64,000 nt of DNA, taken from the NCBI RefSeq assembly GCF_905115235.1, contig NC_051851.1, positions 150,116,692 to 150,180,691 on the forward strand, given 5' to 3'. The first letter of the stretch is position 1. Each line of letters starts with the position of its first letter. Of the stretch, positions 24,041 through 33,900 are shown piece after piece. A program made the position numbers and the translations under genes. The stretch comes from Hermetia illucens (taxonomy: Eukaryota > Arthropoda > Insecta > Diptera > Stratiomyidae). The notes under the pieces are model-generated. The model worked only from the letters and a program-made list of their open reading frames with translations. It was not told the DNA's origin and did not search any database.

Positions 24041-24404
24041 ATTGTTTGTTAATTGGAAAAAAAATCTGCATAGAGCAGTGTGTAGAACTCAGGGTGTTAG
24101 ATACCTAGCGTGAAAGCGTCCAAGACGAGAACAAACGTAAAAAACATATCACAGGTAGACAAAGTAATCCGTCATGTTATTTACATAGCGTGCTGGTCCC
24201 AAGCCCAGATAACGGAAGAGTATTTGTGGCAGAAAAAATAAAATGCTGAAATCAAGGAACAGATAAATAAAGTATGGTTGGAATTACTCCACTATGCTAA
24301 ATCCTACCTGATCTTTCTTGATGGTTGGTTCCGATCAAGAAAACGTATTCAATATTGTTACAAAAATATCACGTTGAATAAATAGCATCGGCGAAATGGT
24401 GGTT
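24041..24404. other. Spacer, nothing recognised
   Basis: A-rich sequence with no recognisable coding or repeat signal. Confidence 0.35.
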
Positions 24405-24660
24405 TTACGTGATTACCTGCCGCGTGGACTTAATCCCACGATCTTCTTAAGGAAATGATTGATTTTGGTACCATAATCAGAGCCCCGATGAGACAAACAA
24501 CAACTGAATCAGTCTATACTATAGTGCGTGGCCCATCATTCATACTGGTGTATGCAACACTTACCTAACAAAAGAGTACGGCACCCGAGCTGAGACGCAT
24601 CCCATGTCTCCTTGCCTACTTGGACGTAATCACAACACAATGAAACTTCCACTATGAGCA
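24405..24660 (+). repeat. 450-bp dispersed repeat, copy 2 (truncated)
   Basis: It aligns with 1890-2160: GACTTAATCCCACG, TGATTGATTTTG, ATAATCAGAGCCCC, ATTCATACTGGTG and AGAGTACGGCACCCG. The right half of the repeat is missing. Confidence 0.65.
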
Positions 24661-25440
24661 GCAGCGTGAACCTGAGACCCGGGAAACGTAGCTCTATCTA
24701 CATGCGCTCGCGAGATGTCTGCATAAGAGACAATTGCAGCATCTCTTCAAAGAGATCGGCCTTCTTAGATTATAGAACACCCATCCAAGACGGATCTTCG
24801 CAACTTGCAGGAGCTTATTCGTTGTCTCTGCTCGAATGCCTTCTATGTGCCACCATGCATTTTTGGGAGGCTGACAATAGATACCTCCTCTAAATCTTAC
24901 AACTTAAATTGCTCTTCTACGGTATTGATTTCTACATCTCGCCCGACTGTTGAACTTCAGTGTTTTGGTTCTTCCGGACTTGCTGCCATTCAACTTGAAG
25001 GGAAATGTGACCATTCTCAATATGTCTGCGTATAGCAGCCCATGTTAAAAATGATAATCGTCTGGGGATGGATCCTCATTTTTTCATATTTTTAGTCCAA
25101 TCGTGACGTTCTTTGCGATTGAACATCGGCTTCTTGTTGGCGCTAGCATTCTGGGCATTATTTTCCCATCTACCAAAGTTTAAGCTCCTTCACTCAAAGT
25201 GCGTGACAAGCTTTTTTTTCATTTTTTGAGTACCTGCTGGTCCCCTGAGGGTCCTTCCCTTTCTCATACCCTTTTGTTTCTGCCCACATCTGTGTCGTGT
25301 TGATTACATTATCGCTGAAGGAGTAGTTTTTGGGCTTTCCTTGAAATTCTTGGATTCTTTGATAAATTCAACAATTTCAGGGTCAAGCAAAATGAAGAAT
25401 GATTTCTCTAGGTCACATTTTTATTCAAAAATCCTTTTCT
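24661..25440. other. Intergenic stretch, nothing recognised
   Basis: Short frames only. No repeat shared with the rest of the window was seen. Confidence 0.35.
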
Positions 25441-25449
25441 GTGCCAGAA

Positions 25450-26240
25450 TGACCCCCATTTCTGCTTTTTCAGGAGTCGGGGGAGACGGTTTCATCCCAA
25501 TTGGTTCCCTCCCCCCTCATTCATATAAGAAAATTATTTCTACTTCAACCGATTATCCGATTTCTCTTCCAGCTTAGCGACCTCAAGCCCATATATAGGT
25601 TCTCGGCCAAACTAGTGATTACAGGATTCTACATACAATCCCCAATTTCAAATAATAAATAATTTTTTGATGTTTCATGTGTTTTGGCTCCTTTTCGAAT
25701 CCAATTTATACACCCTTTTTCAGCTTCTTCTCCATTTCAAACTACAAATTTCACGCCTTTTCTTAAATTTTGAATAATATTAGGGATATCGTGTTTAAAG
25801 TTTCTCAAATGTTAATTCGATTTTCTCGGTTCTTATTCTACTTTTCTAACCCTTTTCACCCGAAACTTGTAACTACGAATTTCCTTCCTTCCTCCAGATA
25901 ACACAATGACAAAGATATCTGTGTTTAGATTCTTTCTTTCTATCTTTTTGATCTCTTACGCATATACAACTTTTCAATTCTTTGTATCCGGAATTACTGA
26001 TTATAAATTAAGATCGGAGGGACAGGTGCTTGGAGCTTCCTAAATGATACGAAATAACCTTTTTTTCCGCAAACCGAGTAACAACAAAATTCTCCTTCGT
26101 TCCCCGATCCCCGGTTGTTAAATTTTTTCTAATTGTTCTTCTTTGATTTTTTCGGGCTAGAATTTATATACGTACTCCTATTCAACTGCCGTACAGATAT
26201 AGGATAGTGACTACAAAATTCGTCCCTTTTGAGTGATCTC
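25450..26240. repeat. Eroded tandem array, unit about 125-130 bp
   Basis: A block of the form (T/C)TACAAATTTC or CTACAAAATTC recurs at about 25739, 25866, 25998, 26082 and 26207, usually 125-132 bp apart with one short 84-bp unit. Between these blocks a second landmark recurs: TTTTCG or TTTTTGG, then AATTTATACAC-like sequence, then TTTTCAAC. The units are too diverged to be read as a young satellite. Confidence 0.5.
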
Positions 26241-26689
26241 TGGAAGGTAAGGTAGATGTCGTTGTTTAAAGTTGTTTAAACAACATCAAAAGAGCATAAA
26301 CTTGTAGCAGACCCAAGAAGTGCTGCACAGTTATCACCCTTCATATAATAAACGACTTCAATCCTATTGGTTGAGGTCGCATAATGGAAGCACTGTCCAA
26401 CGATCTAGCTACTTATAATCGCAGGGAATTATTTCTCTGAAAGAGCGCTATAGCTCGGGAAAAAAATCAGACCCGGGATGAAAATTAGACGACTCTACAA
26501 TGAAAATTATGCGGTCCTTCATATTACTCCTTTGTTTATTCCGAACTCGAGGAATTCCCCCGAAGCCCCCCACCCCCCTTCGTCAGGTGTGGCTATATCA
26601 CTGCTGCACCATAACCGATGAAGTGTCGCGAAGGTCACTTCTAACATTATATAGTTTTGCAAGTCTAATTGAGAGTTTTCCGACCAAAA
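26241..26689. other. Intergenic spacer
   Basis: It contains a short palindrome-like GTTTAAAGTTGTTTAAAC near 26264 and a short duplicated phrase (GATGAAAATTA / AATGAAAATTA) near 26478-26510. No gene was seen. Confidence 0.35.
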
Positions 26690-26900
26690 TTCAGAATATT
26701 GCAAACTAATGCAACTATTGCAAACTAATGTCCGAATTAACTTGAGATTTTTCCTAACCAATTTCAGAATTATCCATTTCAAATTCAGAAAATACATGAA
26801 CCAGGAATTCTCCTGATACATGTAAATTCAGAGGGCTATCCCGGTTCGCATGGTAAGGTTTCGGAACCGAAGTCACTTCAGATGAGCCTCCGTGTAGGCT
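26690..26900 (+). repeat. TTTTCCA-type repeat followed by a scrap of the 450-bp repeat
   Basis: 26690-26800 repeats the TTTCAGAAT / TTTCAAATTCAG units seen at 1590-1735. 26825-26900 matches 2218-2310 of the 450-bp repeat (GGGCTATCCCGGTTC, then ATGGTA, then CACTTCAGAT). Finding the same neighbours in the same order at two loci suggests a single composite element. Confidence 0.5.
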
Positions 26901-27563
26901 CTATAAAATGTATACAACCACCATATGCCTGTATAGTTCTCAATGTAGAACTTGTCACCTTTTTATGAATAGGACATATTACATTTTGGAACTATTCTTC
27001 CGGTATAAATTCTTCGGTCCATAATCTGCTCATAAAACTTGGTCGTTAGCCCTGTACTCACTTCTTTCACCGTCAAACTGCTATCTATTTTAGTCTCTTC
27101 AACACTCCTTAGGGTCGTTTCACACGTATACGGTTCCATTCGGTTCGTTTTTGAATGAAACCCCACGATTCCAATTCGGTGAACTGCTCATCTTATCCAA
27201 ATAAAACCCGACAAGTTTTAACAATTTATCATTAAAATCTACTCGCTGTGAAGTCAAAACCGAAACTGAACCATGTGTACCTGTATAAAATCCTTGATTG
27301 CTTTTTGTTTCCTGCACACGAATTCGAACCGTATTGAAATCCGATAAAGTCTAATCGTGTCATGGGAGCATTCGGTGCTATACGGTTTCAATTAAGTACG
27401 GAATAGACACTGAATTGAAACCGAAACACAGTTTCATAGTTTTCGGCAGCGACCGAAACAGAACCTAAAATGAACGGGACCGAATGGTACCATAAAACGA
27501 AACTTATAGTAGAAAAATTGAATTCTAGAAGTACCTTTCTTAGTTCTTTGCTAAAAACCACAC
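26901..27563. other. Spacer with scattered ACCGAAAC-type words
   Basis: Short words such as ACCGAAAC, CGGTTTCAA and CGGTTCCATTCGGTTC recur in both orientations between 27110 and 27500. They suggest a decayed element with inverted parts, but I could not define ends. The antisense frames here are not supported as genes. Confidence 0.3.
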
Positions 27564-27924
27564 TAGTGGACAATATTTTTTTTTGAGAATTGTGAGGTCC
27601 TAAGTCCGCATTAACTTAATACCGGTCCGGTCCAGTCTGGTGGTCCGGTCCGGCATTAAGTTGACGCGGACTTAGGACCCCACAATTCTCAAAAAAAATA
27701 TTTTCAGCTCTGGCCAAGCTCTGGTCAATAAGGCGGATTTGCGCTCAATATAATTCGTAGGCATGCCGTGTTCTGCGAATTATATAAAGGAATATTTACC
27801 ATCTGCGAGCCGCTTCGGTCACGCTGCTCCCAGGGCAAAGGTGCGGCAGCGTCTGACGATTTGCCTCTGCTCTAGTAAGAAACCGTAAAGCCGTCATCGC
27901 CTGACATTTTAGTGGACAATATTT
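27564..27924 (-). mobile_element. Retroposon-like insertion with 15-bp target repeats and a long fold-back
   Basis: The same 15 bp, TAGTGGACAATATTT, stands at 27564-27578 and at 27910-27924. The 331 bp between, read on the minus strand, end in an A-tract directly before the left repeat, as expected for an insert made by LINE machinery. Its A-tract end is a fold-back: 27572-27702 forms two arms of about 58 bp that match at all but a few positions. I see no clear Pol III A and B boxes, so a SINE call is not secure; a fold-back MITE is the alternative. Confidence 0.55.
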
Positions 27925-28152
27925 CCACAAAATTTATTTGGAGAAGAAATTCGAAAATACGATTTTCCACAAATTATTTCGCAACTTTGAACCAGGAATT
28001 CCGCTATCGATCAAACTAACTTTGATTAACATCTCCATTTTAATATTCATTTACTACAAATATTCATTGCTTTTGTTATTCGGCTGTATATCTACATTTT
28101 CATAATGCTTTGACATGTGGAACTGTTCGCATTCTATTTTAGATGTATCTAT
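27925..28152. other. Short spacer upstream of a small gene
   Basis: A TTCTATTTTAG at 28132-28142 is a plausible splice acceptor leading into the small gene that follows. Confidence 0.35.
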
Positions 28153-28458
28153 ATGATGCCCACAAATTCAATGGAAAACAAATTCGATGGAGACAACAAT
28201 CTGCCTTATGAAATAGATGTAAACATAATAAAAGACTGTGCTAGCTTTAGAGTTGATGTAAATGATGTAATGTCTCTGCTGCGAAGTAACGAAATGAAGG
28301 AGTATGAAATGGGCGAGTTATGTGATAAAGTAAGTTCCCAATATTAATCCAAACAGATAATGCAATAAAATTTTTTCTTGCAGTTTAAAATGTCCAGTGA
28401 ATCAATTCTTCAACAATTAGGATATAATAGTGAATCATTCTTTGATGATTTATTTTAG
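28153..28458 (+). CDS. Unrecognised small protein or C-terminal exons of one
   Basis: Exons are 28153-28329 and 28384-28458 (83 aa from the first ATG). A 54-bp intron with gtaagt and ttgcag borders separates them and keeps the frame. The product is acidic, with the run VNIIKDCASFRVDVNDVMSL and a C-terminus ending SESFFDDLF. A good acceptor at 28142 is in frame with coding sequence ahead of the first ATG, so these may be the last two exons of a longer gene whose upstream exons I could not find. AATAAA follows at 28501. Two splice sites, preserved frame, stop and polyadenylation signal together favour a real gene. No known domain was recognised. Confidence 0.5.
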
Positions 28459-28500
28459 CGTATGCCACATATTGTATGTGTATTTTATTATTTATTTAAT

Positions 28501-28506
28501 AATAAA
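28501..28506 (+). promoter_or_regulatory. Polyadenylation signal AATAAA
   Basis: It lies 43 bp after the stop of the two-exon small gene, in the expected range for its 3' end. Confidence 0.5.
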
Positions 28507-28679
28507 GTAATTGAAACATTTTTTACCTGCGATTTTCTCCTGTGTTTAAGATTATAAAAATCTAAGTAAAAGTACTGGTGCTCCGAGCTCGAATTACAAC
28601 ACCATCTACAATCCCCTCTGACAATCAGGTGAGAGTGGATCCTGAAGCTATCCACAACAGCCCTCCGAGACACCTATAA

Positions 28680-29530
28680 GAAGGAAATGGATGCCGCAAT
28701 GACCGCAGTCAACAGAGGTCCTGGAGATGAAGCATCAACAAATGATATTCACAACCACCTGAAGAACGTGATTATTGATCGGGCACAAAGATACTTGGGT
28801 CCAACCGCAACCGTAAGCTAGCAACGGAACATGCCGAGTAATGTTGCATTCTCAAAGAACGCGGGCACGCGCAGAGACTTATCACGAACTCCGTCGAGTG
28901 GAGAAGCGACTTCACAGACGGAAAAAGGAACCCTGGGAAAACGAACAAATCTGTGAACTAGAAAAGTACAGGGAGCAACCGCACCAGGCGCGTAAGTTTT
29001 ACCAACAAGTCAGCAGGATGAAGCCTTACACACCTTGATGCTCACCCTGCCGAGATAAAGAAGGAAATCTGATTTCCGACAGAATGGGCATATTGGAGCG
29101 AGGCGTTGAGTGCTTTTATGAGCTACTGAACAACCAGAACATCGGCGAGTTGGAGGTCCCGCCAATTGAAGATGACGGACAAATACTGCCACCACCAAGT
29201 ATAGGAGAAACAGTCCGTGCAATTCATCGGCTTAAAAATCATAAGTCGTCAGGAGCCGATGGAATTACAGCCGAATTGGTTAAATATGGAGGCGACCAGT
29301 TACACCAAGTGGTTCATCAATTTGTGCTCAAGGTATGGGAGAGCGAATCAATGCCTGACGATTGGCACCGAGGCATTATCTGTCTCATACATAAAAAGGG
29401 AGATATCACACAGTGCAGCAATTAAAGAGGTATCACGTTGTTGAGTACCATCTATAAGATATTCTCCTCTATCTTGCTAGGCCGGATAGCCCCATACGCC
29501 CAGAACATCATTTGCCCCCTACCAAAGAGG
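28680..29530 (+). mobile_element. RTE family A copy, RT N-terminal half
   Basis: Plus-strand frames give the linker (ELRRVEKRLHRRKKEPWENE, then YREQPHQARKFYQQVSRM) and the RT start (VRAIHRLKNHKSSGADGITA, AELVKYGGDQLH, WHRGIICLIHKKGD, then RGITLLSTIYKIFSSIL). It stops dead at 29530 against an opposite-strand copy of the same family. Confidence 0.85.
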
Positions 29531-30076
29531 CATCATCATCATCAACGGCGCAATAACCGGTATCCGGTCTAGGCCTGCCTTAATAAAGAACTCCAGACAT
29601 CCCGGTTTTGTGCCGAGGTCCACCAATTCGATATCCCTAAAAGCTGTCTGGCGTCCTGGCCTACGCCATCGCTCCATCTTAGGCAGGGTCTGCCTCGTCT
29701 TCTGTTTCTACCATAGATATTGCCCTTATAGACTTTCCGGGTGGGATCATCCTCATCCATACGGATTAAATGACCCGCCCACCGTGACCTATTGAGCCGG
29801 ATTTTATCCACAACCGAACGGTCATGGTATAGCTCATAGATTTCGTTGTTATGCAAGCTACGGAATCGTCCATCCTCATGTAGGGGGCCAAAAATTCTTG
29901 GGAGGATTCTTCTCTCGAACGCGACCAAGAGTTCGCAATTTTTCTTGCTAAGAACCCAAGTTTCCGAGGAATACATGAGGACTGGCAAGATCATTGTCTT
30001 GTACAGTAAGAGCTTTGACCCTATGGTGAGACGTTTCGAGCGCAACAGTATTTGTAAGCTGAATAGGCTCTGTTGA
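29531..30076 (-). mobile_element. RTE family A copy, 3' end in opposite orientation
   Basis: The minus-strand frame of 158 codons is nearly intact: KLLLYKTMILPVLMYSSETW, FERRILPRIFGPLHEDGRFR, SRWAGHLIRMDEDDPTRKV, and RRGRPCLRWSDGVGQDARQL. Its 3' end is a CATCAT tract (as read on the plus strand) at 29531. The 5' part is missing from 30076 onward. It probably inserted into, or beside, the plus-strand copy. Confidence 0.85.
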
Positions 30077-30904
30077 AAACAACTTTATATATATATGGCT
30101 TCATAGTAGGCGGTCATAGGGTAGTATAGGTCCCAGGGCGAAACGTGGATTGGTACCCACGATGGTAATTCAAGAAAGTAGAATGTAGAGCGTTGAATGG
30201 TTATTTCTTCTGAGAAAATAACTTCTCACTACGGATCAGTCCAAGACTATGGAGCCAACTTTCAAAAGTTTTCCGTGTTAACGTGGGGGATTCATTTAGA
30301 AGGCACCAATGCCAGTCACCAATAATCCTGAAAATATTTCGTAGCTCCCGCTTAGTTGGAAACTTTTTTGCACTCTCCTGTATTAGTGGCAATTTTTGAT
30401 TAGATTTCCGATATCCGTTAAGTAGTTCGACCTCCCAAATTTGTTTCCATCTCAAGTGAAACTATCACTGGCGATTCCTTGAATGCTTGGATTCAGTCGA
30501 CTCCTTCATTATTTATGATAATATCTTTCTATGTCCCATCTCCTTTCGTTATTTGCTTACAACATCAGAGGCTTTCTTCCGTCGAGAAAAATCACTAAAG
30601 TGCATGTAGAGCAGTGTATTTAAGAAGATATTTTACTTCGGTTGCATCCCAAGAACTCATCTACGCTCAGATTTAAAAAAATCAATATATTCCCCTAGGC
30701 AACCGAAATACACCCCTGTTCATTATTTACATCGTACAGCACGTTACTCACAACGAACGGCATTAGTGGAATGTCATGAACAGCTGTTTTCGAAATTTCA
30801 CGTGCAGGTCGGACAGTTTGGCTTTCTCTAGTCAGTAAATAGAAAATCCAACACTTCGTTATGATAAAACGTACAATAGATTGCCCCCGATCCCCACTTT
30901 TCCT
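30077..30904. other. Upstream region of RNaseZ
   Basis: No repeat family recognised. The stretch presumably contains the RNaseZ promoter and 5' UTR. I found no confident TATA or initiator element. Confidence 0.4.
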
Positions 30905-33900
30905 ATGTTGCTAAAGGATTCTGTGTCGAAAACTCTTACAGTTCTCACAAGTCACTTCCGATTTAAATCGACCGCAAGCCAAACGTATAACCTCAACCGA
31001 TTGCTTCTCAACATGTCTCGGAAAAACGACGGTAATCCGGGCCGTTCTAGCCCAAAAAGACAACAGCCGCCTGGGAAGGACAAAGGGACGAAGTATTGTC
31101 CAGGAACAGTAACTCTGCAGATACTGGGCTGCGGAGGTTCGGGCTCGCCAGGGGCTGTTTATTTGTTCACTGACCAGTCTAGGTAAGAAGGATAAAAAAT
31201 CGGTGCCTGGATTCCTTATTAAATTCAACGCTTCCTAGGTATCTTTTCAACTGTGGTGAGGGCACACAGCGCCTGGCTCATGAACACAAGACTAAGCTCT
31301 CACGTCTGGAGCACATATTTCTTACTAGGACAAGTTGGGAACGAATCGGGGGCCTGCCTGGTCTCAGTTTAACGGTCCAAGATGCTGGTGTTCGCAACTT
31401 GACTTTGCATGGTCCACCTGGATTGGTAAGATGTACAGGTTTTCCTCACAAAAGGAGTTAATCCTAGTTTTTCCTGGTCTGCTTGAAATTCCAGGACGAG
31501 ATATTTAAGGCGATGCGACGCTTCGTAATATTGAAAAATCTCAAAGTTGATGCTGAAACTTGCGAGGAGCGAGGTGTCTACGAAGATGAGGTCATGACGG
31601 TCCAATATATTCTTATAGACAAGTAGGTAGTCCTTGTTTTGGTTATGCGGCAAGTAGTTAACAATCTATTTGCCCAGGAAACCTGTTAAGATGCTGGAAA
31701 GCAGCTATAAATGGAGTTTATCGGACTTGGAGCTCGACAATACGGACTACTACGAATATGAAAGTGAGTAAATGGAATGTTGTGCCGGTTTTCAATTTAA
31801 CTTTGTGTTGAGGGTTTTCGTCAATTCGATTTCTGTGGGCGGTGAGGCGCTCACGCCCGATGCCCATAGGTACGTCAGTATCCTTTAGCTGATCATCACA
31901 TCCCAGTAACATAAACACAATATTCCTTTAGATGAAATATTACAGCAGAGTCCAGGACTCACATATCAGCATTAATCGTATCAAGCCATTGTTCTTTCGG
32001 TCACCATTCTTAAAAATTTTTCACAATCAATCAATCACAAAGAACGCCACTTCATTCAGGCTGTACCGATGCGTGCAGCAATTTCATATCACTGTTCACC
32101 GTTTGCCAATAGTCGTGATAGTCCCTTTTTCATTGGGGTCTGTATCCGGTGACTTTTCCACTTTTAAACAACTGCAACACTTCGAACTTTACTCTTGGGA
32201 TTGCGGTTGAGTAATTTAACTCAGTACATAAGTTCCTCTGGAACTAGGTGTTGAAGCAATGAATAACAGATGAGTTTGTGTGGCACAAGGTCAAACGCCT
32301 TTTCTAGGTCCAGGAATACAATGTATGCTTTTCAAGGTGTTTTTTCAGTTTTTGCAAGGCCCATGTTTTCAGAAAACAACCGAATCAGACGGTGATTTTA
32401 ATATTTCGCGAGACTGCCTTTCTTTCTCATATTAGGACAGTCGTGCTTTCTTTCCAATCAGATAGTGTTCTATACTCCTCAACAAGACGAAGTGTTGGGT
32501 TCTAACTGTTCGCTTTCCAGAGGTTTTCGCCATTTTGCCGGATCCAGTTAATTTTCCCAATTTCATTTGTTGGATTGTCCTTTCAACTTCTGTGCCGCTG
32601 ATTGGATTATTCTAAAATGGTGAGTTAATTCTTCCGTTGAAATTGGCTCTAAGCATTGTCGATATCTGCCCATCGGGGCTCGTCGGTCGGTAAGCAAGAT
32701 AAGTACAAAGTCGTGTCGGCAAAATTGAAAGTACGCCTGCAACCCTCATTGCATGTACTGAAGCTTTTACTTGCTTGGCATCGATTGGCGTCTGCTTTTT
32801 CGCTGTCATGACCATCAATATCACTCTCAATGAGTGAATAGTCCTGGACATTGCAGGCACATTGCAGGTCCTTGCGTCGAACAGATGTATCTTTCTTGGC
32901 ATTTTGTCTACATGCATGTGGTACGTATGCTATAAAAATGGATAGTGCAGTAACCTAATATAGCCCGCTCGACTGCTTTAATGGAAGCTCTCAGAGGTGG
33001 TAATGCCCACACCATATTGGCTGTATGGACCATCAATTTTTCAAGAGTTTGTAGTAATTTTTGGTACATTTGCGTTCTATGCAGTTCCTGACATCACATC
33101 ACATACCAATGTTTAGACGTAAACTTGTGTGGTCCGTACTACTATGCTTACGTCTTGACGTTATCTATGGATCAAAAGTATTTGCTCATTCAGATCAGGG
33201 ACTCGCACCAGTACGGCTTCACGATGGGCGTTATTTCATTCTTCTTTTCCAAAGACAATCTGAAAAGAAAGTATATTCAAAAATATGTAATAAAACTTTA
33301 TTAAAATCGATTCAATGCTTGTCTGTCCGTCTGTCTGTCACATCCAATTTACTCGGAAACGGCTGAACGGATTACCACGAAATTTTGTGAAAACATGTGG
33401 CTTGCGTGTCGTTTTACATACAGCGAGTGACGTCATTTTCTGTTGAGTCTGAAGGAGGGGTTCCCATACATGCGAAAAGAGGGGTGTACATTTTTTTCTC
33501 ACAAAATAAAGTCATGTGAGATATCACAGAAAAGGGCTCGATTAGTACTTTTCGAAACTGATCTTAGCTAGGTAGGTATCAGTGGCAATTAGCGCTATGG
33601 TGCGCCGTTTTGATGCCACAAACTTCTAAATCCGTGACTGTTGTTCTAAAAGCAGGGAAGCAGAGTCTCTCACCGTGCAGCTAAAAATCTCTCTGAGGTC
33701 CCCAAGCTAGAGCTAGGCAATTGCAAATGAAGTGCCTGAGGGTTTCCCCCTCTTGTCCGCAGCTTCGGCAATGCAAATTTAGGGTATGCTTAGCTTGACG
33801 GCTTGGTCCCCTATGAGCCAGTGCCCCGTACAGACTGCCGTAATTTTGTATGCATTTGCACGCGTCTAGCACAGGAGCTCCCGTGATCGTGTTTTGTTAT

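Noticed and set aside
27120-27573. Minus-strand frames as exons of a host gene
   Set aside because: The sequence is built from recurring ACCGAAAC-type words; the frames are by-products of repeated DNA.
32612-32917. Antisense 101-codon frame in RNaseZ intron 4
   Set aside because: It overlaps the RTE-C fragment on the same strand and contains nothing host-like.
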